From: Burkholderiaceae bacterium
Lineage (GTDB): Bacteria; Pseudomonadota; Gammaproteobacteria; Burkholderiales; Burkholderiaceae_C
Assembly (NCBI GenBank): GCA_017848435.1
Contig: JAFEHU010000027.1
Coordinates: forward strand, 1 to 54,568
Length of the DNA: 54,568 nt
Direction: 5' to 3'
Shown here: positions 20,928 through 29,848 of the stretch, piece by piece
Position numbering within the stretch: position 1 is the first letter of the stretch
Layout of the letters: each line of letters opens with the position of its first letter
Made by a program: the position numbers and the translations under genes
The notes under the pieces: model-generated
Told to the model about the DNA's origin: nothing
What the model saw: only the letters and a program-made list of their open reading frames with translations
Database searches by the model: none

Positions 20928-22760
20928 ATGAAAACCTCTTTGCGCACACTGCGCCTGGCCACCGTGCCCATGGCCTTGGCCGCTGCATTCCCAACGCTTG
21001 CCCAAACCGACGCTCAGGCGGCTGAAAAACGGCTTTCTGAAACCGTGGTCACCGCCACCCGCACCGCCACCCGCGTGGACGAAGTCGTCAGCGACGTGGT
21101 GGTGGTCGACCGGGCCGCCATTGAGGCATCGACCGCACGCACGCTGAGCGAGCTGCTGGCGCGCAACGCCGGTTTGCAGACCACTGCCAACGGGGGCCTG
21201 GGCAAAAACTCGACCCTGTTCATCCGTGGTACCGAGAGCCGCCACACCATCCTGCTGATCGACGGGGTGCGCTTCGGCTCTGCCACCGCCGGCCAGCCCA
21301 ACTACGACAACATCCCGGTGGACATGATCGAGCGTGTCGAGGTGCTGAAAGGCCCGGCCTCGGCGCTGTACGGCAGCGAGGGTGTGGGCGGAGTGGTGCA
21401 GGTGTTCACCCGGCGCGGCGCGGCGGGTTTTTCACCGTACGCGACGGCCACGGTGGGCAGCCACAGCCACTACGAACTGGCGACCGGTGCTTCCGGCGGC
21501 GAGGGTGGGCTGCGTTATGCATTCGGTGTGCAGAAGCTGCGCGAAAAAGGCTTTTCTTCGACCAACCCGCGGGTGCAGTTTGGCAACCACAACCCGGACC
21601 GCGATGGCTTTGACCAGGAGTCGTTGTCGGGTTCGATCAGCTACCAGCTGACGCCCGACTGGTCAGTCAGTGGCAACCTGCTGTACGCCGATGGCGAGGT
21701 GCAGCTCGACGACGGCCCGGGCCGCGATGCCCGCACCGCACTCAAGACCCAGGTGGCCAGTCTGGGCTTGAAAGGCAAGGTCACCAGCGATTGGCAGACC
21801 GAGCTGCGTGCCAGCACCAGCGCGGACAAATCGGCGTCCATCGTGGCGGCGAGCCCGAACCGGTTCAGCACCCGCCAGAACGAACTGAGCTGGCAGAACA
21901 ACGTGAGCACACCGATTGGCCTGGCGGTGCTGGGGCTGGAACAGCGTGAGCAGAAGATCGAAAGCACCACCTTGTACCCGGTGTCGGAACGCACCATCAC
22001 CTCCGGCTTTGTGGGCCTGAATGGCAGCCAGGCCGGCCACAGCTGGCAGGCCAATCTGCGGCGCGACCGCAACTCGCAATTCGGCAACGCCAACACCTAC
22101 TTTGCCGGCTACGCTTACCAGTTCACGCCAGCCTGGCGGGCGCAGGTGTCGCATGGCACCAGCTTTGTCGCACCGTCGTTCAACCAGCTGTACTTTCCCA
22201 ATTTTGGCAACCCCCTGCTGCAACCCGAGCGTGGCCGCAACACCGATGTGGGCGTGACCTACACCCAGGGCGAGCACCAGCTGAAACTGGTGCGTTTTGA
22301 CAACCAGATCCGTGGCTTCATCAGCAACACCACCATCGCGTCGCAGGTCCCGCGTGCCCGCATCGACGGTTACACGCTGTCGTACGATGGCCGCTTCGGC
22401 AACCTGCACCTGCGGGGTGCGTTGGACCTGCTGGACCCGCGCAACGAGCTGAATGGCCGCAAGCTGGCACGCCGGGCCGACGAACAGGTGACGCTGGGTG
22501 CCGACTACACCGTGGGTGCCTGGCAGTTTGGCACCGCGCTGCTGTACGTGGGCGAGCGTTTCGACGACGCCAACAACACCCCGGCCCGTGCGCTGCCCAG
22601 CTACGCCACGCTGGACCTGAATGCCGGTTACACATTCAGCAAGGAATGGAAGCTGCAGGCCTCGCTCAACAACCTGACGGACCGCACCTACGAGACGGCC
22701 TATGGCTACAACCAGTCGGGCCGCACGGCGTACCTGACGCTGCGTTACACGCCGAAGTAA
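20928..22760 (+). CDS. btuB: TonB-dependent cobalamin outer-membrane receptor
   Basis: A 610-residue outer-membrane receptor importing cobalamins. A signal peptide (residues 1-26, ending TLAQ) is followed by a TonB box in ETVVTATRTATR, a plug domain (FIRGTESRHTILLIDGVRFG, VERVEVLKGPASALYGSEG), and a 22-strand-type barrel. The riboswitch upstream and B12 genes downstream make the substrate assignment strong. The chain ends ...LTLRYTPK rather than in the aromatic residue usual for outer-membrane barrels. cobB follows three bases after the stop. Confidence 0.95.
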   Translation: MKTSLRTLRLATVPMALAAAFPTLAQTDAQAAEKRLSETVVTATRTATRVDEVVSDVVVVDRAAIEASTARTLSELLARNAGLQTTANGGLGKNSTLFIRGTESRHTILLIDGVRFGSATAGQPNYDNIPVDMIERVEVLKGPASALYGSEGVGGVVQVFTRRGAAGFSPYATATVGSHSHYELATGASGGEGGLRYAFGVQKLREKGFSSTNPRVQFGNHNPDRDGFDQESLSGSISYQLTPDWSVSGNLLYADGEVQLDDGPGRDARTALKTQVASLGLKGKVTSDWQTELRASTSADKSASIVAASPNRFSTRQNELSWQNNVSTPIGLAVLGLEQREQKIESTTLYPVSERTITSGFVGLNGSQAGHSWQANLRRDRNSQFGNANTYFAGYAYQFTPAWRAQVSHGTSFVAPSFNQLYFPNFGNPLLQPERGRNTDVGVTYTQGEHQLKLVRFDNQIRGFISNTTIASQVPRARIDGYTLSYDGRFGNLHLRGALDLLDPRNELNGRKLARRADEQVTLGADYTVGAWQFGTALLYVGERFDDANNTPARALPSYATLDLNAGYTFSKEWKLQASLNNLTDRTYETAYGYNQSGRTAYLTLRYTPK

Positions 22761-22763
22761 GCC

Positions 22764-24137
22764 GTGACGACCCACACTTGCCCCGCCATCCTGGTTGCCG
22801 CTCCGGCGTCTGGCCAGGGCAAAACCACGGTGACGGCGGCGCTGGCCCGGCTGCACACGCGGGCTGGGCGGCGGGTGCGGGTGTTCAAGTGCGGGCCCGA
22901 CTTTCTGGACCCGCACTGGCTCACGCTGGCCAGCGGTGCGCCGGTCTACCAGCTCGATTTGTGGATGACCGGCGAGGCCGACTGCCGCGCCCGGCTGTTT
23001 GCCGCAGCCCGCGAAGCCGACCTGCTGATCGTTGAAGGCGTGATGGGCCTGTTTGACGGCGAGCCCAGCGCTGCCGACCTCGCGCAGCGCTTTGGCTTGC
23101 CGGTACTGGCGGTGGTGGACGCGTCGGCCATGGCCGGTACCTTTGGTGCGCTGGCCTTTGGCTTGCAGCATTACCGCGCCGGCCTGCGCTGGGCCGGTGT
23201 GCTGGCCAACCGTGTGGCCAGCGAACGCCATGCCGGCATGCTGCAAAGCAGCTTGCGCGAGCCCGAACACTGGCTGGGCGCACTGCCGCGCCAAACCGAT
23301 TTCTCTCTGCCAGAGCGCCACCTGGGGCTGGTGGCGGCCAGCGAGGTGGGCGACGCCATGGTCCGGCTGGATGCCGCTGCCGATGCTTTGGCCGCCACGC
23401 CGCTGGGCCAGATGGGCGCCGATGACCTGCAACGTTGGCAAGTGTGTTTCCCCGCGCCCGACGCAGCGCCAACACCGGCGCCGCTGCTGCAGGGCACCAC
23501 CATCGCCATCGCCCGCGATGCCGCGTTCTGCTTTGTCTACGACGCCAACCTCGATGGCCTGCGCGCCCTGGGCGCCGAGCTGGTTTTTTTCTCACCGCTG
23601 GCCGACGCGGCCTTGCCCGCGTGCGACGCCGTGTGGCTGCCCGGCGGCTACCCCGAGCTGCATGCCGAACGCCTGTCGGCCAACACCGCACTGCGCGACG
23701 GCCTCCGGCAGCACGTGGCGGCCAACAAACCGGTCTGGGCCGAGTGCGGCGGCATGATGGTGTTGTTTGAGCAACTGCGGGGCAAAGACGGCGTGGCGCA
23801 CGCGATGTGGGGGCTGCTGCCCGGCCAGGTCACGCTGCAGAAGCGCCTGGCCGCGCTCGGCCCGCAGCAACTGGTGTTGGCGGGTGTGGAAGAGGGCCCC
23901 TTGCGCGGCCACACCTTCCATTACTCCACCTGCGACACGCCATTGCAGCCGGCGGGCCGCACCACATCGCCCGGCCGGCCTGGGCCAGGTGAAGCGCTGT
24001 ACCGCCACGGTGCCATTGGCGCCAGTTATTTCCATGCGTGGTTCCCGTCCAGCCCTGCCGCCGTGGCCGCGCTGTTCCTGCCCTCTAGCCGTGGCTGCGC
24101 TGTCCCAGCGCAGGAGGCCACAATGCCTGCACCATGA
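22764..24137 (+). CDS. cobB: Cobyrinate a,c-diamide synthase
   Basis: A 457-residue glutamine-dependent amidotransferase of the CobB/CbiA family that amidates cobyrinic acid side chains a and c. The N-terminal P-loop-like segment APASGQGKTTV and VMGLFDGEPS mark the ATP-dependent synthetase domain. The C-terminal class I glutaminase has the nucleophile in AECGGMMVL and a HAWFPSSP histidine segment. It starts with GTG at 22764, and its stop overlaps the next gene (ATGA). No earlier corrin-ring gene is in the window, so its substrate must come from elsewhere in the genome or from salvage. Confidence 0.93.
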   Translation: MTTHTCPAILVAAPASGQGKTTVTAALARLHTRAGRRVRVFKCGPDFLDPHWLTLASGAPVYQLDLWMTGEADCRARLFAAAREADLLIVEGVMGLFDGEPSAADLAQRFGLPVLAVVDASAMAGTFGALAFGLQHYRAGLRWAGVLANRVASERHAGMLQSSLREPEHWLGALPRQTDFSLPERHLGLVAASEVGDAMVRLDAAADALAATPLGQMGADDLQRWQVCFPAPDAAPTPAPLLQGTTIAIARDAAFCFVYDANLDGLRALGAELVFFSPLADAALPACDAVWLPGGYPELHAERLSANTALRDGLRQHVAANKPVWAECGGMMVLFEQLRGKDGVAHAMWGLLPGQVTLQKRLAALGPQQLVLAGVEEGPLRGHTFHYSTCDTPLQPAGRTTSPGRPGPGEALYRHGAIGASYFHAWFPSSPAAVAALFLPSSRGCAVPAQEATMPAP

Positions 24138-24952
24138 CCGAACGCTTTGCCTTCCCCCACGGCCCGCAGCGCATCGTCTGCCTGACCGAAGAAACCACCG
24201 AGTGGCTGTATGTGCTGGGAGAAGAGGCGCGCATTGTCGGCATCTCGGGCTATACCGTGCGGCCACGCCGCGCACGCGAAGAGAAACCCAAGGTCAGCGC
24301 CTTTCTGAGCGCCAAGATCGACAAGATTCTTGAACTGAAGCCCGACTGCGTGTTTGGTTTCTCCGACCTGCAGGCCGACATTGCTGCCGCGCTGATCCGC
24401 CACGGCATCCAGGTCACCGTGTTCAACCAGCGCAGCGTGGCCGAGATTTTTGCCATGCTGGTGCAGGTGGCAGCGATGGTGGGGCAGGCCGAAAAAGGGC
24501 TGGCCTTGGTCAACGGCATGCGTGCGCAGCTCATGGCGATTGAAGACGCTGCCGCCGCCTTGCCACGCCGCCCGCGCATTTTTTTCGAGGAGTGGGACGA
24601 GCCGCACATCAGCGCGATTGCCTGGGTCTCGGAGCTGATGGGCATTGCCGGTGGCGACGACTGTTTTCCTGAACTGGCAAAAGAATCACTGGGCAAGAAC
24701 CGCATCATCGCCAGCGGCGACGAGATCGTGCGGCGCGCACCCGACATCATCATCGGCTCCTGGTGCGGCAAGAAATTCCGCGCCGAGAAGGTCGCCGCGC
24801 GGCCTGGTTGGCAGGACGTGCCCGCCGTCAAGAACCAGCAGTTGTTCGAGATCAAATCGGCCGACATCCTGCAACCCGGTCCGGCGGCGTTGACCGACGG
24901 CGTGGCCCAGTTGCACAAGATCGTCATGGCCTGGAGCCAGGCCCATGGCTGA
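24134..24952 (+). CDS. Leaderless BtuF-like cobalamin-binding protein
   Basis: A 272-residue protein of the periplasmic metal/corrinoid-binding fold (COG0614, BtuF/FhuD-like). It begins MTERFAFPHGPQRIVCLTEE directly with the mature domain and shows no signal peptide or upstream in-frame export sequence, so it is probably cytoplasmic. It contains FFEEWDEPHISAIAWVSELM and APDIIIGSWCGKKF segments. It overlaps cobB by four bases and cobU by eight. A role as an intracellular corrinoid carrier or sensor is possible but not shown; a second homologue at 25556 has a normal signal peptide. Confidence 0.85.
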   Translation: MTERFAFPHGPQRIVCLTEETTEWLYVLGEEARIVGISGYTVRPRRAREEKPKVSAFLSAKIDKILELKPDCVFGFSDLQADIAAALIRHGIQVTVFNQRSVAEIFAMLVQVAAMVGQAEKGLALVNGMRAQLMAIEDAAAALPRRPRIFFEEWDEPHISAIAWVSELMGIAGGDDCFPELAKESLGKNRIIASGDEIVRRAPDIIIGSWCGKKFRAEKVAARPGWQDVPAVKNQQLFEIKSADILQPGPAALTDGVAQLHKIVMAWSQAHG

Positions 24953-25559
24953 GCTGTCGGTGGCACGTTCCGAGCTGATCCTCGGGGGCCAGAAAAGTGG
25001 CAAATCGCGCCGGGCGGAAGACCTGGCGCGGTGCTGGCTGTGGCAAAGCGCGGCCCACCGGGCGGTGATGGTCGCCACCGCCCAGCCCTGGGACGACGAG
25101 ATGCGCGAGCGCATCGCCCGCCACCAGCAAGACCGCGCCGAGCGTGTGCCCGGCATGGCCACGGTGGAAGAGCCGCTGGCGCTGGCCTCGGCCATCGCGC
25201 AACACAGCGACGCCAACACCCTGCTGGTGGTGGACTGCCTCACTTTGTGGCTCACCAACCGGCTGATGCCGGCTGTGGAGGCCCCGGCAGGGCCCCACAA
25301 CGCCAATTTAAAGCCAAATCTGCCTCAAGCCTCAGTGGAATCTAACAGTATTGCTCTCCTTTCAGGAGCAATCGCGAACGCCACTGGCCCCATCGTGCTG
25401 GTCAGCAACGAGATCGGTCTGGGGGTGGTGCCGATGGGCCGCGAGGTGCGCAGCTTTGTCGATGCGCTGGGCCGTTTGAACCAGAGCGTGGCCGCTGCCT
25501 GTGGGCGCGTCACGCTGATGGCCGCAGGGCTGCCCCTCTTCTTGAAAGATTCCGAATGA
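24945..25559 (+). CDS. cobU: Adenosylcobinamide kinase / guanylyltransferase
   Basis: A 204-residue bifunctional enzyme that phosphorylates adenosylcobinamide and transfers GMP to it for nucleotide-loop assembly. The P-loop GGQKSGKSRRAE (residues 14-25), a histidine in IARHQQD, VDCLTLWLTN, and SNEIGLGVVPMGRE are all in place. The linker between LTN and GPIVLVSNE (about residues 120-142) is encoded by a copy of a 68-nt dispersed repeat in frame, giving a KPNLPQASVESNSIALLSG insert. Catalytic motifs remain intact on both sides, so the enzyme is probably active. Confidence 0.93.
   Translation: MAELSVARSELILGGQKSGKSRRAEDLARCWLWQSAAHRAVMVATAQPWDDEMRERIARHQQDRAERVPGMATVEEPLALASAIAQHSDANTLLVVDCLTLWLTNRLMPAVEAPAGPHNANLKPNLPQASVESNSIALLSGAIANATGPIVLVSNEIGLGVVPMGREVRSFVDALGRLNQSVAAACGRVTLMAAGLPLFLKDSE
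25303..25370 (+). repeat. Dispersed ~68-nt repeat, copy C (inside cobU)
   Basis: Gapless 68-base match to the intergenic copy at 15471-15538, with 51 identities by hand count. It lies wholly inside cobU, is read in frame and adds no stop codon. Flanking GC-rich codon use contrasts with the AT-richer repeat. Confidence 0.8.
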
Positions 25560-26416
25560 AGCACCTTGTGTTGGCGCTGCTGTGCGCCATGGCCGGCCAC
25601 GCCCATGCGCTCGATGTCACAGACGACCGCGGCGTGACCGTGCATTTCGACAAGACACCGCAGCGCATCGTCAGCCTGCTGCCGTCGCTGACCGAGAGCG
25701 TTTGCGAACTCGGCCAGTGCCAGCGGCTGGTGGGCGTGGACCGCTATTCCAATTGGCCAGCTGTCGTCAAAACCCTGCCGGTGGTGGGCGGCGGGCTGGA
25801 CCCCAACATCGAAGCCGTGGTCGCGCTCAAGCCTGACGTGGTGGTGCTCGCCACCGCCTCGCGCGCCAGCGCCCGGCTGGAAGCGCTGGGCCTGAAGGTG
25901 GTGGCGCTGGAACCCAAGACCCACGCCGATGTGCGGCGCGTGCTGGGCAAGCTCGGCGAACTGCTGGAGGTGCCACCCGAGGCAGGGGCGCTGCGGGTCT
26001 GGCGCGTGATCGACGCCGGCGTGTCGGCGGCGGCGCAGTCGCTGCCACCGCGGCTCAAGGCCACGCGGGTGTACTTCGAGGTGAACCGCGCGCCCTATGG
26101 TGCGGGCACCTCGTCCTTTATTGGCGAAACACTCACGCGGCTGGGCGTGCAGAACATCATTCCGCAAGAGCTGGGGCCTTTCCCCAAACTCAACCCCGAG
26201 TTTGTGGTGCGCGCCAACCCCGACCTCATCATGGTCGGTGAACGCAATTCGCAGGGCATGACGCAGCGGCCCGGCTGGGAGCGCATCCGCGCGGTGCGCG
26301 ACAAGCGCATCTGCGTCTTCCCCATCGCCGATTCCGACGTGCTGGTGCGGCCCGGCCCGCGCATGGCCGAAGCCGCGCGGATGATGGCGCAGTGCCTGAA
26401 CGACAAAGCCGGTTGA
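25556..26416 (+). CDS. btuF: Periplasmic cobalamin-binding protein BtuF
   Basis: A 286-residue substrate-binding protein for the BtuCD transporter. The signal peptide MKHLVLALLCAMAGHAHA is followed by the typical BtuF start, RIVSLLPSLTESVCELG, then VGVDRYSNWP and LKPDVVVLATAS. It overlaps cobU by four bases and is separated from btuC only by a small VOC gene. It delivers periplasmic B12 or precursors imported by BtuB to the inner-membrane permease. Confidence 0.92.
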   Translation: MKHLVLALLCAMAGHAHALDVTDDRGVTVHFDKTPQRIVSLLPSLTESVCELGQCQRLVGVDRYSNWPAVVKTLPVVGGGLDPNIEAVVALKPDVVVLATASRASARLEALGLKVVALEPKTHADVRRVLGKLGELLEVPPEAGALRVWRVIDAGVSAAAQSLPPRLKATRVYFEVNRAPYGAGTSSFIGETLTRLGVQNIIPQELGPFPKLNPEFVVRANPDLIMVGERNSQGMTQRPGWERIRAVRDKRICVFPIADSDVLVRPGPRMAEAARMMAQCLNDKAG

Positions 26417-26430
26417 ACCCGGAGACCACC

Positions 26431-26805
26431 ATGAACTTGAACGCCTCCGACCTGCGCCCCTTTATCCCCGCGCACGACTTCGCGCTGTCGCGCCGCTTCT
26501 ACCAGGCACTGGGCTGGAAAGAGTCCTGGGCCGACGACACGATGGTGCTGCTGGAGTTGGGCGACTGCCGTTTCTACCTGCAGGCCTACCACGTGAAAGA
26601 CTGGGCCGACAACTGCATGCTGCACATCTCGGTGGAAGACGCACAGGCTTGGTACAGCCATGTGGAAAAGCTGCTGGCTGGCGGCGCTTTCCCCGGCGCG
26701 CGCGTGGCCCCACCCAAAGCCGAGCCCTACGGCGCCACCGTCACCTACGTGTGGGACCCGTCGGGCGTGTTGCTGCACCTGGCGCAGTGGACCACCGCGT
26801 CGTGA
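26431..26805 (+). CDS. VOC (glyoxalase/bleomycin-resistance fold) protein
   Basis: A 124-residue single-domain VOC protein, beginning MNLNASDLRPFIPAHDFALS. The bab-bab segments ALSRRFYQALGWK and YVWDPSGVLLHLAQW are typical. An upstream GGAG at 26421-26424 supports ATG 26431. Its specific reaction is unknown. It sits between btuF and btuC with a four-base overlap into btuC, so it is expressed with B12 uptake genes. Whether it acts on corrinoids or is a passenger cannot be decided from sequence. Confidence 0.85.
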   Translation: MNLNASDLRPFIPAHDFALSRRFYQALGWKESWADDTMVLLELGDCRFYLQAYHVKDWADNCMLHISVEDAQAWYSHVEKLLAGGAFPGARVAPPKAEPYGATVTYVWDPSGVLLHLAQWTTAS

Positions 26806-27815
26806 CGGCCAGCGTGTCCCACCACCGCGCGCAGTGGCTGGTGCTGGCGCTGCTGGGCGCAGGCTGCGCGCTGGTGCTGCTGGGCGCCGGTGTGGGCAGC
26901 ACCGGGTTCCAGAGTGCGCTGAACGCCTGGCACGACCCGCTGGCCTGGCAGATCGTCTGGGACATTCGCCTGCCGCGCACGCTGGGTGCGTGGATGGCAG
27001 GCGCGCTCTTGGGCTTGGCCGGTGCCGTAGCGCAGGGCTTGTTCCGCAACCCGCTGGCCGATCCGTACCTGCTGGGCAGCGCCTCGGGCGCATCGCTGGG
27101 TGTGGCGCTGGCGTTGGTGCTGTGGGGCGTGTCGGCCGCCGCCACGCCGTGGCTGGTGCGCCTGGGGCTGACCGGCGCGGCCTTTGTGGGCGCGGTGGCC
27201 GGCGTGTTGTTCACGCTGGTGCTGGCGCAGGGCGTGCAGCACACGCTGCGGCTGCTGCTGGCCGGCGTCATCGTTGGCTTTGTGCTGGGCGCGGTGAAAG
27301 ACCTGGTGGGCCTGGCCGCGCCGGACATTCTGGCGGCCATGCAGGCCTTCAACCTCGGCAGCACCGGCTTTGTCGGCTGGAGCGCCTGCGTGCTGATGAC
27401 GGTGGTCTGGCTGGTCTGCCAGACCGGCGCCTGGAGCCTGTCGCGCGTGCTCGATGGCCTCACGCTGGGCGAATCCACCGCGCAAAGCCTGGGCCTGCCG
27501 CTGGCACCGCTGCGCGCGCTCTTGGTGCTGGTGCTGGCCCTGGCCACCGGCACCGCAGTGGCGCAAACGGGGCTGATTGCATTCGTCGGCCTAGCCGCGC
27601 CGCACCTGGCGCGCAGCCTGGTCAAGACCACCCACGCCTGGCTGCTGGTGCTGGCCAGCCTGATGGGCGGTGCGCTGCTGCTGTCGGCCGACATCCTGGC
27701 GCGCTGGGTGATTGCGCCGCAGGAACTGCCGGTGGGCGTGCTCACCGCCGTGCTGGGTGGCAGCTATTTGCTGGTGCTGATGCACAAACGCACCCACGGC
27801 AGGAGCATGCTGTGA
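26802..27815 (+). CDS. btuC: Cobalamin ABC transporter permease BtuC
   Basis: A 337-residue FecCD/BtuC-type permease with about ten hydrophobic segments. The family motifs [39 protein letters not shown] and [15 protein letters not shown] are visible. I place the start at GTG 26802, overlapping the VOC stop codon; a second GTG at 26814 is possible. Its stop overlaps the btuD start in the same GTGA manner. It moves B12 across the inner membrane. Confidence 0.92.
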   Translation: MTASVSHHRAQWLVLALLGAGCALVLLGAGVGSTGFQSALNAWHDPLAWQIVWDIRLPRTLGAWMAGALLGLAGAVAQGLFRNPLADPYLLGSASGASLGVALALVLWGVSAAATPWLVRLGLTGAAFVGAVAGVLFTLVLAQGVQHTLRLLLAGVIVGFVLGAVKDLVGLAAPDILAAMQAFNLGSTGFVGWSACVLMTVVWLVCQTGAWSLSRVLDGLTLGESTAQSLGLPLAPLRALLVLVLALATGTAVAQTGLIAFVGLAAPHLARSLVKTTHAWLLVLASLMGGALLLSADILARWVIAPQELPVGVLTAVLGGSYLLVLMHKRTHGRSML

Positions 27816-28573
27816 ACGCCATCTCTGCGCAAGGCGTCCGCGCCACGCTGGGCCTGACCGAAGTGCTGCACGGCATCGACCTGGCGCTGCCGGCGGCGCG
27901 CTGGACCAGCATCGTCGGTCCCAATGGCGCTGGCAAATCCACGCTGCTGAAAGCGCTGGCCGGGTTGTTGCCGCACAAGGGCCAGGTGCAACTGCTGGGC
28001 GACAACATTGCAGGGTTGCCAGCGCGCGAACGGGCCCGCCGCATGTCCTGGCTGGGCCAGAACGAATCGGCGGCCGACGACCTGATGGTCTACGACGTCG
28101 CCATGCTGGGCCGCCTGCCGCACCAAGCCTGGCTGGCCGCGCCCAATGCCGCCGACCGCGCGGCGGTGGAGCAGGCGCTGCGCACCACGCAGGCCTGGGA
28201 CTGGCGCGACCGCCCACTCGGCCAGCTTTCGGGCGGCGAACGCCAACGGGTGCTGCTGGCGCGCGCGCTGGCGGTGCAGGCCGAAGTGCTGCTGATGGAC
28301 GAACCGCTGGCCAACCTCGACCCCCCGCACCAGGCCGACTGGCTGCAGATGGTGCGGGCACTCGTCACGCACGGCAAAACGGTGGTCAGCGTGCTGCACG
28401 AAATCTCGCTCGCGCTGCAGGCCGACGATTTGCTGGTGATGGCGCAAGGCCGGGTGGTGCACCACGGTGCCTGCGAAGACGCGGCCACGCATGCCGCGCT
28501 GACAGCGGTGTTCGAGCAGCGCATCAGCATCCAGCGGCTGGACAACCAATGGGTTGCGCTGCCCCGCATTTAG
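27812..28573 (+). CDS. btuD: Cobalamin ABC transporter ATP-binding protein BtuD
   Basis: A 253-residue ABC ATPase with Walker [10 protein letters not shown] near residue 37, the signature LSGGERQRV, and Walker [13 protein letters not shown], followed by the H-loop SVLHEISLA. It starts at GTG 27812, which overlaps the btuC stop. It powers BtuC for uptake of cobalamin or cobinamide. Length is typical. Confidence 0.93.
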   Translation: MNAISAQGVRATLGLTEVLHGIDLALPAARWTSIVGPNGAGKSTLLKALAGLLPHKGQVQLLGDNIAGLPARERARRMSWLGQNESAADDLMVYDVAMLGRLPHQAWLAAPNAADRAAVEQALRTTQAWDWRDRPLGQLSGGERQRVLLARALAVQAEVLLMDEPLANLDPPHQADWLQMVRALVTHGKTVVSVLHEISLALQADDLLVMAQGRVVHHGACEDAATHAALTAVFEQRISIQRLDNQWVALPRI

Positions 28574-28584
28574 AAAGAACCGCC

Positions 28585-29166
28585 ATGCAGATCGAAACAC
28601 CCCCCTCCGCCAAGCCCTACGACAAACCCGAAGGCGAACGCCGCGGCATCGTCATCGTCAACACCGGCGACGGCAAGGGCAAGAGCACGGCGGCCTTTGG
28701 CCTGGCCTTGCGCGCCCACGGCCGCAAGCATGTGCACGGCAAGGACGTGAAGATTTTCCAGTTCATGAAAGTGCCCACCGCACGTTTTGGCGAGCACCGC
28801 ATGTTCGAGCAGATCGGCATTCCCATCGAAGGGCTGGGCGATGGCTTCAGCTGGAAGAGCCAGGACCTGGAGCATTCCGCACAGCTCGCGCGCGACGGCT
28901 GGCAAAAAGCCAAGGCCGCCATCCTGAGTGGCGACTACTTTTTGGTGGTGCTGGACGAACTGACCTACCCGCTGATCTACGGCTGGATGCCGCTGGACGA
29001 CGTGCTGCTGACGCTGCGCGAGCGGCCCAAAGACGTGCACGTGGTGATCACCGGCCGGCGTTGCCCGCCCGAGATCATTGAACTGGCCGACACCGTGACC
29101 GAGATGACCAAGGTCAAACATGCCTTCAATGCCGGCATCCCGGCGCAGCGTGGCATTGAAGACTGA
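28585..29166 (+). CDS. cobO: Cob(I)alamin / corrinoid adenosyltransferase
   Basis: A 193-residue enzyme of the CobA/CobO/BtuR family that attaches the 5'-deoxyadenosyl group of ATP to the corrinoid cobalt. The P-loop [19 protein letters not shown] lies near residue 30, and [12 protein letters not shown] and [12 protein letters not shown] follow. The start at 28585 is supported by length. It serves both salvage and de novo synthesis. bluB begins one base after its stop. Confidence 0.94.
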   Translation: MQIETPPSAKPYDKPEGERRGIVIVNTGDGKGKSTAAFGLALRAHGRKHVHGKDVKIFQFMKVPTARFGEHRMFEQIGIPIEGLGDGFSWKSQDLEHSAQLARDGWQKAKAAILSGDYFLVVLDELTYPLIYGWMPLDDVLLTLRERPKDVHVVITGRRCPPEIIELADTVTEMTKVKHAFNAGIPAQRGIED

Positions 29167-29167
29167 C

Positions 29168-29848
29168 ATGACCACCGACCAGGCGTTTGCGCCTGAAGCA
29201 ACCGCCGCTGTCTACCGCGCGATTGCCGAGCGGCGCGACATGCGGCATTTCAGCGGCGGCACAGTGCCGCCCGAGGTGCTGCTGCGGTTGCTGCAAGCCG
29301 CGCACCAGGGGCCGAGCGTCGGTTTCATGCAGCCCTGGCGCTTTCTGCGCATCACCGATGCCGCGTTGCGCCAACGCTTGTTCGAGGTGGTGGAGCACGA
29401 GCGGGTGCTGACCGCCCGCGCCCTGGGCCAGCGCGAAGACGAGTTCATGTGCCTCAAGGTGCATGGCGTGCTGGACGCGGCCGAGCTGCTGGTGGTGGCG
29501 CTGGCCGAGGGGCGCGAGGCCCATGTGTTCGGCCGCCGTACCCTGCCGCAGATGGACTTGGCCTCCACCGCCTGCGCCATCCAGAACCTGTGGTTGGCCG
29601 CGCGGGCCGAAGGGCTCGGTATGGGCTGGGTCTCGCTGTTCGATCCGGCCGAGGTGGCGCGCCTGTTGGGCATGCCCGCAGGTGCCGAGCCCGTCGCCTT
29701 GCTCTGCCTCGGGCCGGTGGCGGAGTTCTATGCCGAGCCCATGCTGCAGCGGGAACGCTGGGCCCGCCGCGCGCCGCTCTCAACGGTGTTGTTCGACAAC
29801 CAGTGGGGCCAGCCGGTGCAAGGCCTGGGCGATGTCGATGCCCAGTGA
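29168..29848 (+). CDS. bluB: 5,6-Dimethylbenzimidazole synthase BluB
   Basis: A 226-residue flavin-destroying nitroreductase-fold enzyme that converts reduced FMN into 5,6-dimethylbenzimidazole, the lower ligand of B12. Segments RRDMRHFSGGTVPPEVL and QGPSVGFMQPWRFLRI near the N-terminus and TACAIQNLWLAARAEGLGMG match BluB. Its presence shows that this organism can make its own lower ligand aerobically. The product is activated by CobT, encoded at 34309. Confidence 0.94.
   Translation: MTTDQAFAPEATAAVYRAIAERRDMRHFSGGTVPPEVLLRLLQAAHQGPSVGFMQPWRFLRITDAALRQRLFEVVEHERVLTARALGQREDEFMCLKVHGVLDAAELLVVALAEGREAHVFGRRTLPQMDLASTACAIQNLWLAARAEGLGMGWVSLFDPAEVARLLGMPAGAEPVALLCLGPVAEFYAEPMLQRERWARRAPLSTVLFDNQWGQPVQGLGDVDAQ

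Noticed and set aside
20665-20931. A short plus-strand frame inside the btuB leader
   Set aside because: It runs through the cobalamin riboswitch, whose B12 box explains the conservation; no ribosome site or domain is seen.
21663-23441. A 592-codon minus-strand frame across btuB and cobB
   Set aside because: It crosses two well-supported genes in antisense and has no family features.
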